This document shows, piece by piece, positions 1-8,261 of a DNA stretch of 64,000 bases. Within the stretch, counting starts at the first letter, position 1, and every line of letters starts with the position of its first letter. Origin of the DNA: Legionella israelensis (GTDB lineage Bacteria > Pseudomonadota > Gammaproteobacteria > Legionellales > Legionellaceae); contig NZ_CP038273.1 of assembly GCF_004571175.1 (NCBI RefSeq), positions 1,364,001 to 1,428,000 of the forward strand, given 5' to 3'. A program made the translations under genes and the position numbers. The notes below the pieces were generated by a model. That model did no database searches. It saw only the letters and a program-made list of their open reading frames with translations, and was not told the origin of the DNA.

Positions 1-266
1 TGGGTAACAGCAAGCGGAATGCCTGGTAAACCGGCCCCTGTACCGACATCAATGAGACGTTTCCCTTTAAGCCAGGGAGAAATGGCAAGACTGTCCATGA
101 TGTGTCTGTCCAGCATTGTTTCTATCTCACGAACAGCAGTTAAATTATAAGCCTGGTTCCATTTGTTCAGCAAATATAAATAAAGAATGAGTTTATCGCT
201 GTACTGCTCAAAACCGAATGGCTTTAATCGCTTATTCAGTTTCAGCATTAAATCCGTCTCGTTCAT
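1..266 (-). CDS. rsmG: 16S rRNA (guanine527-N7)-methyltransferase RsmG, C-terminus cut by window edge
   Basis: RsmG (GidB) methylates N7 of G527 in 16S rRNA using S-adenosylmethionine. Only about the first 88 residues are visible; the rest lies beyond base 1. They begin [19 protein letters not shown] and reach the SAM-binding segment [16 protein letters not shown], which is diagnostic of the family. The ATG at 266 overlaps the mnmG stop codon as ATGA, so the two are translationally coupled in the classical gidA-gidB order. This pair commonly lies near the replication origin and parAB, although no origin is visible here. Confidence 0.95.
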   Translation of the reverse strand, partial: MNETDLMLKLNKRLKPFGFEQYSDKLILYLYLLNKWNQAYNLTAVREIETMLDRHIMDSLAISPWLKGKRLIDVGTGAGLPGIPLAVT

Positions 267-2137
267 GCGCTTAAATTTCGCTTTTTCAAATGAACCAAAA
301 GCAGGGACAATGCCGCCGGTGTCACACCAGAAATACGGCCTGCCTGAGCCAGTGATACAGGTTTAATCTGATTCAGCTTCTGCACCACCTCCGCGGATAA
401 ACCTATGACTTCAGCGTAATCAAGTGAGGCTGGCAAGCGCAGGTTTTCATGCTTGCGCAATCGTTCTATTTCCATCTGTTGTCGTTCAATATAACCGGCA
501 TACTTGGTCTGAATGTTAACTTGCTCTGCCACTTCTTTAGAGAGCTCGGGCAACTCCAAATCTTTTAAAGCCAATAAATGCTGGTAATGAATTTCCGGGC
601 GTTTCAGAAATTCCGCCGCACGGCAGTCATGCTGCAGCGGTTTTTCAAGTATATCTTGCAGGAAAGCATTATGGTTGACTCTTACATGAGTACTGTCAAG
701 TTGTTTTTTAGCCTGCTCAATGGCTTCTCGTTTCGCACAAAAACGCTGCCATCGCTCCTCATTGACCATGTGCAGTTGTCGTCCTTTTTCCGTCAACCGC
801 AAATCAGCATTATCTTCTCGCAACAAAAGACGATATTCAGCTCTTGAGGTAAACATTCGATAAGGCTCTTGCGTTCCGCAGGTAATTAAGTCATCGATGA
901 GAACACCGATATAGGCTTCATCACGTCTTGGGCACCAAAGTTCCTGTTCTTGCACCCACAGGGCAGCATTCATTCCGGCAATCAAGCCCTGAGCTGCAGC
1001 CTCCTCATAGCCGGTAGTGCCATTGATTTGACCGGCAAAAAAAAGATTGGCGATCACTTTGGTTTGCAGAAAAGAAGTCAGTCCGCGCGGGTCAAAATAA
1101 TCATATTCAATGGCATAGCCTGGTCGTGTGATATGAGCCTGTTCAAACCCTTTAATGGTTCTTACAAACTGAACCTGAACTTCAAAAGGCAGGCTGGTGG
1201 AGATACCATTGGGATAAAGTTCCTGACTAGTCAATCCCTCCGGCTCAACAAAAATCTGATGAGATAACTTATCGGCAAAACGAACCACTTTATCTTCAAT
1301 GGAAGGACAGTAACGGGGTCCCACGCCTTCGATGTTCCCTGAATACATGGCTGACAGATGAAGGTTATTCTGAATGATCTCATGGGTTGCTTCCGTCGTG
1401 GAAGTGATATGGCAGGGTACCTGCTTTGGATGATCACTGACCTCCCCAAGAAAAGAAAACACGGGAACAGGAGTATCGCCAGGTTGTATCGTCATCTGGC
1501 TGAAATCCACCGTTTTTCCATCAATGCGCGGTGGTGTCCCCGTTTTTAGCCGCCCTACGGGTAATTGCATTTCACGCAATCGCTGGGCCAAGGCAATGGC
1601 CGGAGGATCACCTGCACGCCCACCGGCTGACTGGACTTTTCCGATATGAATCTTACCGCCAAGAAAGGTTCCCACGGTCAGGACCACCGAACGAGCGTAT
1701 AGCTTCAGCCCCATCTGGGTAACCACACCAATGACTTGCTCCTTCTCTATCAGCAAATCATCTACGGCTTGCTGAAATAAAGTGAGATTTGGCTGGCTTT
1801 GCAAGGCTTCTCTTATCGCCTGACGATACAAAACACGATCCGCCTGAGCACGGGTTGCTCTTACGGCGGGTCCTTTAGAAGCATTTAAAATACGGAATTG
1901 TATTCCGGCCTTATCGGCTGCTTTGGCCATGATGCCATCGAGCGCATCAATTTCTTTTACCAAATGCCCCTTGCCAATGCCACCAATGGCCGGATTACAG
2001 GACATCTGGCCGAGCATGTCCATGTTATGGGTCAGTAAAAGGGTATGAGCTCCCATACGGGCAGCCGCAAGCGCTGCCTCGGTTCCGGCATGGCCTCCAC
2101 CTACAACGATAACGTCATATCTTTTGTCAAGATTCAT
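263..2137 (-). CDS. mnmG: tRNA uridine-5-carboxymethylaminomethyl modification enzyme MnmG
   Basis: With MnmE, MnmG installs the (carboxymethyl)aminomethyl group on wobble U34 of several tRNAs. It is a cytosolic FAD- and NADH-dependent enzyme. The 624 residues match the usual length of about 630. The N-terminal dinucleotide-binding motif [10 protein letters not shown] is at residues 13-22, the family signature segment [15 protein letters not shown] follows at about 45-59, and the second signature [16 protein letters not shown] is near 370. The C-terminal helical domain binds MnmE and tRNA. rsmG follows with a 4-bp overlap. A TATAAT-like -10 element and a palindrome lie directly upstream. Confidence 0.97.
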   Translation of the reverse strand: MNLDKRYDVIVVGGGHAGTEAALAAARMGAHTLLLTHNMDMLGQMSCNPAIGGIGKGHLVKEIDALDGIMAKAADKAGIQFRILNASKGPAVRATRAQADRVLYRQAIREALQSQPNLTLFQQAVDDLLIEKEQVIGVVTQMGLKLYARSVVLTVGTFLGGKIHIGKVQSAGGRAGDPPAIALAQRLREMQLPVGRLKTGTPPRIDGKTVDFSQMTIQPGDTPVPVFSFLGEVSDHPKQVPCHITSTTEATHEIIQNNLHLSAMYSGNIEGVGPRYCPSIEDKVVRFADKLSHQIFVEPEGLTSQELYPNGISTSLPFEVQVQFVRTIKGFEQAHITRPGYAIEYDYFDPRGLTSFLQTKVIANLFFAGQINGTTGYEEAAAQGLIAGMNAALWVQEQELWCPRRDEAYIGVLIDDLITCGTQEPYRMFTSRAEYRLLLREDNADLRLTEKGRQLHMVNEERWQRFCAKREAIEQAKKQLDSTHVRVNHNAFLQDILEKPLQHDCRAAEFLKRPEIHYQHLLALKDLELPELSKEVAEQVNIQTKYAGYIERQQMEIERLRKHENLRLPASLDYAEVIGLSAEVVQKLNQIKPVSLAQAGRISGVTPAALSLLLVHLKKRNLSA

Positions 2138-2145
2138 AGCGTGTA

Positions 2146-2174
2146 TTTATTGCGCAATAAATCGTGCAATTATA
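2146..2174 (-). promoter_or_regulatory. putative mnmG promoter -10 and leader palindrome
   Basis: On the minus strand TATAAT lies at 2174-2169, about 32 bases upstream of the mnmG ATG. Between it and the gene is a perfect 16-bp palindrome, TTTATTGCGCAATAAA, at 2146-2161. The -35 region is weak. The palindrome could be an operator or a small leader hairpin. Confidence 0.4.
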
Positions 2175-2314
2175 CACTTTTTTACCGGGAGATATCCAGA
2201 TGAAAGCGATATTCAACTTTTTGCGTGTTACATCAGCATTTCAGGTTACCTCTATTGTGATGCTGCGACACGAGATCCTATGCCAGATTAAGTCAAAACC
2301 AATTCACGTTAATT

Positions 2315-3388
2315 TCAGTGTATACTCTTATATATTGCTCCGCTTTCAAGGCTGATGGTATCAGCAGCAAGAAGTGCATCATCATAAAACCGAACTAAAC
2401 GGCTTTTATTGCCTTGCAACGTTTTCCGCCCCTTGGTTTGATCAATTCCATCATGATCCGCCTTAGTTACGTTTTTTTGAAACTCAATTTCCTGGCGTAA
2501 ATGTTCGTACCGCTTCTGATAACTCATACCTTCACTCTCATTAAATCGCTCAATAATTTCTTTTACCGCATCAAGCGATTCAAAGCGGGATTTATGAGCC
2601 GTCCTGAAAAAGCGGGCACACCGACCAGCATAAGCAGACTGGCTAATTGCATTTACCTTATTGACCAGTATTTCGTATTTACGCTTATAAACTTCCTCAT
2701 TTTCCTCAGGTGATGAATGAGATTGAATCTGATCTTCAGTCGTCTCCGGTAGCTTACCTTCTAAAAACTCACGTATTTCTTTCTTTTTTTCATCAGAAGG
2801 TAAATAACTAGAGAGAGTTACAGGCTGTCGAGTCATTGGATCTGTATTATGACTTCTAAGCCAAGTTTCAATTGATTTTTTATCGTAATAAATAATATTT
2901 CCGGCTTTGGTTTTAAAACCCACAGGATCTTTCATGATTTGCAAGGAGATTGGACAAAGGTAATTTTGTTCATCTTCCTCATTTAACTCAACCACGCTGC
3001 TTAAAGCACCGTCTATTAGTTCTGCTGCTATAGGCCTATTAATTGACATTAATTGAAGTTGTTCCAACATGTCATCTAGAATCCCATTTAAGCCTCGGCT
3101 ACTATATGCTTCAATAGCGTTTTGTCTATCTTTAACATCGTTCAAATCAAATACTTGTTTGTTTTTTAAAGTAGAATCCAGCAGATAAGTATGTTTGCCT
3201 GTTTGATAAATAACCCAAGTATGAGCACTGCCATTATAAGCTGTTCCTTTATAATGTCTGACCTTCCCTTCAGGAAGAATTCCGTCCCGAACAAGACGGC
3301 CTAAAAGAACAGCATTTGCAAAAGAGTGATGACGACATTTACCTCGGCCGGATTGAATGAATTTTTCCAGGGGAACGAGAGGTGTCAC
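2315..3388 (-). CDS. U-box protein with Cys-His-Asp (transglutaminase/EDR1-like) domain, probable effector; C-terminal part of a frameshifted gene
   Basis: As an open frame from a GTG at 3388 this encodes 357 residues. Residues 12-75 hold a Cys-His-Asp arrangement (GKCRHHSF, Cys18; SAHTWV, His56; YLLDSTLKN, Asp71) as in transglutaminase-like or EDR1-type domains. Residues 143-210 form a canonical U-box beginning LCPISLQIMKDPVGF, including the segment YDKKSIETWL. U-box proteins are E2-binding ubiquitin ligases, and in Legionella such eukaryotic-like domains are typical of Dot/Icm effectors. The C-terminus is charged and helical. The frame stays open upstream to about 3554 with protein-like sequence overlapping the end of the next gene in another frame, so this is probably the distal part of one larger gene. 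The GTG start has no convincing ribosome binding site. Confidence 0.8.
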   Translation of the reverse strand: MTPLVPLEKFIQSGRGKCRHHSFANAVLLGRLVRDGILPEGKVRHYKGTAYNGSAHTWVIYQTGKHTYLLDSTLKNKQVFDLNDVKDRQNAIEAYSSRGLNGILDDMLEQLQLMSINRPIAAELIDGALSSVVELNEEDEQNYLCPISLQIMKDPVGFKTKAGNIIYYDKKSIETWLRSHNTDPMTRQPVTLSSYLPSDEKKKEIREFLEGKLPETTEDQIQSHSSPEENEEVYKRKYEILVNKVNAISQSAYAGRCARFFRTAHKSRFESLDAVKEIIERFNESEGMSYQKRYEHLRQEIEFQKNVTKADHDGIDQTKGRKTLQGNKSRLVRFYDDALLAADTISLESGAIYKSIH

Positions 3389-3480
3389 TTCTCCCTTGCT
3401 ACTTTTCAGAACAGCTTCAGGATGCTCTTTTTTCCATTGTTCCGTTAAAGATTTTACATCATCAGAAAAAAAGCACTGAC

Positions 3481-4008
3481 TTAGTTGGCTCTGAATTTTT
3501 TGCAGCTTTTTCTCAGTGCTGGGGTTTTTTCTCTTAAAATCTGACGATATAACTTATCCAATTTGCTATTCTGATCGAACAATGCATCGGAAGGGTCATA
3601 ATATACCGCTTCACGAGAAGTAAGCCCTGATCCATCCGTATCAATTAACGTGACTGCTTTTCCACTAAGCCCGGAAAATTCAAAAGTTTCATCAAATATC
3701 TGCAGGTTATTTCCTGAGTCAAGTGTGATTTTACCGCTGTCTTCATTAAAAGTTGCTCCAACGAGTTCTTGCTGAATGGCCTTTTTTTGTTTCCTGGCAC
3801 GCTTTCCGCATAAAGCAGACAACTCTACTTGAATTTTCTTTTCATTAATATCAGCAATCTTACACGGATTCATCTCCTGTAGTGCTTTTTGTGTGTCAGA
3901 GTTTGCCTTTACAGCAGAATCTGAAGTTAAAGTTGTATATGTTTGACAGTATTGTTGATAAAGACGATTTAATTGTCTTTCATCTCTTACATTAGGAATC
4001 CTATTCAT
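3481..4008 (-). CDS. N-terminal part of the same U-box gene, ended early by a frameshift
   Basis: This 175-residue open frame (MNRIPNVRDERQLNRLYQQY...) matches no family I recognise. It is hydrophilic, and DTDGSGLTSRE at about 123-133 resembles an EF-hand loop but lacks the acidic residue at position 12. The last residues after LYRQILREK (TPALRKSCKKFRAN) look random. The -1 frame from the same place reads NPSTEKKLQKIQSQLSQ and continues without a stop into the U-box gene. The change of frame falls on a run of six A followed by four C on the minus strand (3521-3530). Rejoined, the protein would be about 564 residues. This could be an inactivated gene, a slippage-expressed gene or a sequencing error. 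Confidence 0.6.
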   Translation of the reverse strand: MNRIPNVRDERQLNRLYQQYCQTYTTLTSDSAVKANSDTQKALQEMNPCKIADINEKKIQVELSALCGKRARKQKKAIQQELVGATFNEDSGKITLDSGNNLQIFDETFEFSGLSGKAVTLIDTDGSGLTSREAVYYDPSDALFDQNSKLDKLYRQILREKTPALRKSCKKFRAN

Positions 4009-4129
4009 TAAATCTAATAAGGTGTGGGAGTTTCTACCCAGGCTTGGATTAAAGGCATGTTTAACTTCTCCTGCGAACTAGCTGCAAATGGTTGATTTGA
4101 TATTTTACACAATATGATAATATAATAAT

Positions 4130-4149
4130 CTTAATATTTCATTAATTAT
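4130..4149 (+). promoter_or_regulatory. PmrA-box-like direct repeat upstream of the split U-box gene
   Basis: CTTAATATT is followed by a 2-base spacer and then ATTAATTAT. The Legionella PmrA box is a tandem of cTTAATatT half-sites two bases apart. The first half matches perfectly; the second matches 6 of 9. It lies about 120 bp upstream of the start at 4008, but the region is very AT-rich and the site runs on the opposite strand, so the match may be chance. Confidence 0.22.
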
Positions 4150-4186
4150 GTGTTCGATTTTCAATCATTTTTATGATTGGTTTTAC

Positions 4187-4656
4187 ACTGGACTTTAGCC
4201 ATATTTCAAGTAAAGGAAAGCAATAGATAAAGCCATAGAAGCGCATCGTTATATTTATCAAAGTCGCTTTAAATCGATGACTTGAGAAAATAGAATGGCA
4301 AGAGTCGCGCTACCTCATGAAAGATTTTGGGACATCCAAGTCACCAAAATCGACTCGCCAACGCGCGAAGTGTTTGGGCCGCGAGCGTCCTGTTTACGGC
4401 ACGTTTGCTCTGAACGAGCAAAGCGTACGCCTTCACCAATGACTTAACGGCTGCAGAAAGATTTTTTTAACATCCCTTCGGGCTGTTTAAAAAAATCGCA
4501 GCCTATCGCGGACTACGCGCCTCGGCTTTCAGCCTTCCATGGCGCGCAGCGCACGAATTACCGCGGCATCGACCGCGGTATCTATGCGAAGCTCCCGTAT
4601 GGACCCCGCTATCAAGTAGCGGGGATTCGAGCCCTAAAAAATGGCTAAAGTCGAGT
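4187..4656. repeat. 470-bp MITE-like structured element with terminal inverted repeats
   Basis: The ends at 4187-4202 and 4641-4656 are 16-bp inverted repeats with one mismatch (core GACTTTAGCCAT). Both are flanked by TAC, a possible 3-bp target duplication. The interior is more GC-rich than its surroundings and has no coding frame of note. It carries four clear hairpins: 4404-4422 (TTTGCTC stem), 4449-4503 (GGCTGC plus GATTTTTTTAA stem, 17 bp with one bulge), 4559-4580 (TACCGCGG stem) and 4604-4624 (CCCCGCTA stem). This suggests a non-autonomous mobile element or a structured RNA. It fills most of the gap at 4009-4691. Confidence 0.5.
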
Positions 4657-4691
4657 TACAAAAAAACAGTTTTATTAGGCATCAAGCAAAA

Positions 4692-5912
4692 TCATAACGG
4701 TGTATTTGAAAATTTGCTTATTTTTTCTTCAGCTTTTTTAAATATTTCTTCAGCAGCTTTGTGAGCATCAGTTTTTAAACCAAAATGACCAAGCATCCTT
4801 GTTGCTCTGCCCTGAGGCTTATCGATGATTTTCATTTCAGGAGATTTAAAAAAATTTGACTTAATTTCTTCCAACTCTTCTTCCGTTTTTACATCCTCTA
4901 AAGCGTCTTTAAGCTCTTTAAGAATCGTTCTTTTTAGAGCATCTCCTCTTATTCCCCGATATTCTTGTTTATATTCTTGGGATTTAAAATCCTCTGCACT
5001 GACTTCATGAAAAGTATGCTTTCTATCCTCTTTATTTCCAGATCGATATTCTGTAACGTTTTCACTTGAATTGCTTAAGTGCATCTCATAGACAACGCTT
5101 TTTGGCAATGAGATACTTCCGCTTTTATATAAACTAAGAAGAGCTTTAGGATTGTCTGATAAGGATTTCCCTTCATTTTTTTCATACCAATGCTGCAGCA
5201 CTTTTTTCCAATCTCCTTTTTGGGAAAAATTATATACATATATCCATTGATCTCTACCGGAAATCCTAAATTTGGCATTCTCTCTATAATTATCTAAACC
5301 CCTGTCAAGATCGATGAGCCTTATGCCTTCTACTGTTTTGAGCATATTTTGAGGACTCCAATGAAAACGAGTACCCTTAATACTGGCTAAATCGGGATGC
5401 ATATAACCTAATTCATTAAGCTTCTTAAGCGCCAGAATAAATTCATCAGACATCAATTCCAACTTGTTGTCGTCGAAATTGTTTGAAGTCTCTTTGACAC
5501 TCGGCATGTTAAAAAATACGTTATTTTTATCTTTAATATTCCATAATCCCAAAATGAAGTATTCTTCAATATTATTTTCTTTAAGAAGAAATTTTTGCTC
5601 TAAAATAGCAATGTTCGTTTTTTTCTCATGCCCTCTAGACATTTTATCTTCCAACTCTTTAAACACTTTATCTTCTGTTTTTTCATATACAGTGCCAAAT
5701 GCACCTTGATCCAGATATTTTGGAGGGTCTTTAGGCCCACCTTTGTGGCTATGCCACATATGAACAAAATCAACGGGTTGGGAAGTGTTTTCATCATAGC
5801 GAACCGCATAAACGTTTTTGTTATAACGATAAATTTTAAATTGTTCGTTTTCTACATCCAGGTAATGTTCAGTTATATCTGCTCCACTAAGAATGTCAGA
5901 AATTAAAGGCAT
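4692..5912 (-). CDS. divergent eukaryotic-type protein kinase, candidate Dot/Icm effector
   Basis: A 406-residue protein with a recognisable kinase core. The glycine-rich loop is LDQGAFGTVY (67-76) and the ATP-anchoring lysine is in KVFKEL (Lys85). A catalytic-loop HPDL occurs at 172-175, SPQNML at 186-191 with the expected Asn189, and a DFG-position DLD at 201-203 (RLIDLDRG). HPDL and SPQNML, contiguous in normal kinases (HRDLKPEN), are separated here by about ten residues. The N-terminal 60 residues and the lysine/glutamate-rich C-terminus are not recognised. Legionella LegK-type effectors are the natural comparison, but I cannot assign it to one. The gene is AT-rich and stands alone, consistent with acquisition. 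Confidence 0.72.
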   Translation of the reverse strand: MPLISDILSGADITEHYLDVENEQFKIYRYNKNVYAVRYDENTSQPVDFVHMWHSHKGGPKDPPKYLDQGAFGTVYEKTEDKVFKELEDKMSRGHEKKTNIAILEQKFLLKENNIEEYFILGLWNIKDKNNVFFNMPSVKETSNNFDDNKLELMSDEFILALKKLNELGYMHPDLASIKGTRFHWSPQNMLKTVEGIRLIDLDRGLDNYRENAKFRISGRDQWIYVYNFSQKGDWKKVLQHWYEKNEGKSLSDNPKALLSLYKSGSISLPKSVVYEMHLSNSSENVTEYRSGNKEDRKHTFHEVSAEDFKSQEYKQEYRGIRGDALKRTILKELKDALEDVKTEEELEEIKSNFFKSPEMKIIDKPQGRATRMLGHFGLKTDAHKAAEEIFKKAEEKISKFSNTPL

Positions 5913-6208
5913 ATGATTTAATATTCAAGAGCACATATTTAAATTGTACGTTATTGTGCATATTTTGACCAATATGATTTTATTTTTTAATCATTGGATG
6001 CAATAATTTTTTATAAAAGACATACTAGTTTTTTGGTGCTCAACCAGGAAAAGACTTACTATTGATTAAAACTTTGGACTTGGATTTTTATTTCAGTGAT
6101 GCAACAGGTTGCATCTGGCTTGAACTTAATGGCCAAGCCAGTGTATCGAAAAAAGTCGAATATCAAGATAAATGACAGGCTGCGCTATGTCAGAGGCGCT
6201 GTTGAAAC
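5913..6208. other. intergenic region, AT-rich, possible gene remnant
   Basis: This stretch between the kinase and the coiled-coil membrane gene holds the kinase promoter region. The only protein-like stretch is an open frame on the plus strand, 6029-6173, ending in GCIWLELNGQASVSKKVEYQ and then a stop a few codons on. It has no start codon or ribosome binding site and may be the tail of a decayed gene. I see no repeat or RNA gene. Confidence 0.3.
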
Positions 6209-8050
6209 CTAATGGGCTAGAACCACATCCTCGTTGATTTCAGGTTTTCCTTTAGTCTCCTTAGCCTCATTCCCTTTCTTCTTACTGAAAAGTCCTGACA
6301 ATAATGATGTTTTAGAAGGAACTTCAGGCTTTAAAGTCTCCAGGCTTGGGGCGTTATTAAAGCGTTTATACTCTTCTTTATTAAATTCACTTTTTTCAGC
6401 TTCTTTGGGTTTTGCAAGTTTATCGATGATGACTTTCGATAACAAACCGACCACCAGAGCGGCGCCCATAACTGCAAGGCCAACTCCCAAAGGCATAAAA
6501 ACCGTTGCAGCAAAAACAACCACTGGGATCATGGCATCAATAAGCACTGAGCGTACCATGCAAATGGCTTGATAACGGCAGACTTTCTTTTGATACTCCG
6601 TCTCAGCCATTAAGTCTTTCATCTCTAAATAAAGCCGCTTTTTTATATTCTCATCTTCTTCCGTTTCGTACTGTGCTAAAAGCAAACGCAACTCTTCTTT
6701 AGCTTCATTTTTGGCGTGATTGGCCTTGGCCACTTCCACCCCAGCGCTGATAGCACTGTAAATCACCGTTAAGGCAAAACAAGCCACCGTGCCGACAATC
6801 GCCATGGTCATTAATACAGGTGCGGCAAAGGGCAAAAAGGGCGCGCTTAATACAGCAAAACTGACCATCAGCGCCAAAGCATAGGATATATCGTTAATCA
6901 ATGAAATCTGTTTATACTTCCAGTCGCTTTTGCACCTGGCAATGGCTTTATCCATCTGCCGGATTTGAATATTGATTCTATTGATTTCTTCTTGTTCCTC
7001 TAACAGGCTTAACTTATCCATTAGTGCCTGTCTGTTCGCTTCCAGAGCAGTCAACTCTTTTTTAAACTGGGCCTTGGACTCCTTATATCGCCAAATGCTA
7101 AGACCTAAATCCATAGCTAATAACAGGATGGTCAAAGCATCACCGGCATGACCTTTAACACCGGGCCCCACTAACCAGAAATAACAGACCAGATTGGCCG
7201 TCGCCCAGATGGAATCGTTCAGCAGCGCAAATTTACGTTGCTGCCATTGCATACTTAACCGTTTTGTCCATGGAGTGCTTTTCTCTTCCTCACTCATCCA
7301 TGGGCCTCTTATAGTATGCTTCAGCAACAAGCCTAAATTGATAAAAAAGCGGGCATAATACAAAATCCAGCCTAAAGCTCCAATATAGGGGCTTGGAGCC
7401 GACGTCTCCTGCTTGGCTTGATGGTTGTTAAAAAACTCATCAGGAAGACTGTCAAGAACCGTCTTTAACAGGCCACCGCCCCATACCCAGTAAAGCCGTC
7501 TTTCGTTGATATCACCCATCCATTCCTTGATGACCTTGGTTTTACCCGTGGAAAATTGATGGATTTTTTCAACAAACCAGCGGGCAAAAGGAATGCCGCA
7601 GTATTTAACTGGTTCTTCTTGCAGGTATTCTACAGGGATACTATCAGTATCATAAAGCTCAGACTGCAAAGCCTTGAGCAATCGAAGACAATGACGTTGC
7701 TGCTGTTTAATCTCTTTTAATTGTTCCTTTTTCCCAAACGATAAATCATGCTGATATTTGGCAACAAGCAATAAATAAGCATGATGAAGATCCTGAAAGA
7801 GCTGATATAGCTCATCATTGCTCATGTATTTAAACATGGCTGGGTTGCATTTTTGCAAGATATTGAGGTAATACTCTAAAGAGCTTAATAAGGAAATTCG
7901 CAGCTTCTCAACCTCTTCCTCTTCAGCCCTTTGTTTTTTGTATTTGATGTGTTTTTGGAAGAATTCATTTTCATGCTGAGGACGATACTGGCGCATCTCT
8001 TCATCACTCAGAATAAAATCTGGAATAATGACTTGTGTTTGCGCATTCAT
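6209..8050 (-). CDS. large coiled-coil multi-pass membrane protein, function unknown
   Basis: This 613-residue protein is not matched to a named family. A charged N-terminal cytosolic-looking region of about 210 residues includes the acidic run RAEEEEVEKL near 41-50. Hydrophobic segments follow at about 222-245, 280-300, 303-322, 383-437 (two passes) and 501-545 (two passes). Two heptad-rich, probably coiled-coil stretches lie between them (about 323-380 and 437-490). The C-terminal 65 residues are polar and lysine/glutamate-rich. Paired hydrophobic hairpins with coiled coils are common among Legionella effectors that sit in host membranes, so export is possible but unproven. The adjacent kinase and U-box genes support an accessory role. 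Confidence 0.7.
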   Translation of the reverse strand: MNAQTQVIIPDFILSDEEMRQYRPQHENEFFQKHIKYKKQRAEEEEVEKLRISLLSSLEYYLNILQKCNPAMFKYMSNDELYQLFQDLHHAYLLLVAKYQHDLSFGKKEQLKEIKQQQRHCLRLLKALQSELYDTDSIPVEYLQEEPVKYCGIPFARWFVEKIHQFSTGKTKVIKEWMGDINERRLYWVWGGGLLKTVLDSLPDEFFNNHQAKQETSAPSPYIGALGWILYYARFFINLGLLLKHTIRGPWMSEEEKSTPWTKRLSMQWQQRKFALLNDSIWATANLVCYFWLVGPGVKGHAGDALTILLLAMDLGLSIWRYKESKAQFKKELTALEANRQALMDKLSLLEEQEEINRINIQIRQMDKAIARCKSDWKYKQISLINDISYALALMVSFAVLSAPFLPFAAPVLMTMAIVGTVACFALTVIYSAISAGVEVAKANHAKNEAKEELRLLLAQYETEEDENIKKRLYLEMKDLMAETEYQKKVCRYQAICMVRSVLIDAMIPVVVFAATVFMPLGVGLAVMGAALVVGLLSKVIIDKLAKPKEAEKSEFNKEEYKRFNNAPSLETLKPEVPSKTSLLSGLFSKKKGNEAKETKGKPEINEDVVLAH

Positions 8051-8261
8051 GGTATCACCTCTTTTAGAGTATTCTTGGTGATGAAATCTTTAATTATTTA
8101 CATCAAACCATTCACAAAAAAATTAAATGTACTTTTTTATAACATATCATTTATTTGCAGGACAAGTTGCTTAACAAAGAATTTACAAAATTGAAAGATA
8201 ATTTGTCATTTAGTTTGTGATAGTTACAAAAACTGACTTACAAACTGAATTGGCTTGTAAT

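Noticed and set aside
4620-4645. Reverse-strand sequence resembling a tRNA T-arm (GGGCTCGAATCCC)
   Set aside because: No acceptor stem, D-arm or anticodon arm can be built around it; it is part of the hairpin series in the inverted-repeat element.
6029-6173. Short plus-strand open frame ending in a protein-like stretch
   Set aside because: No start codon or ribosome binding site; noted only as a possible remnant in the intergenic entry.
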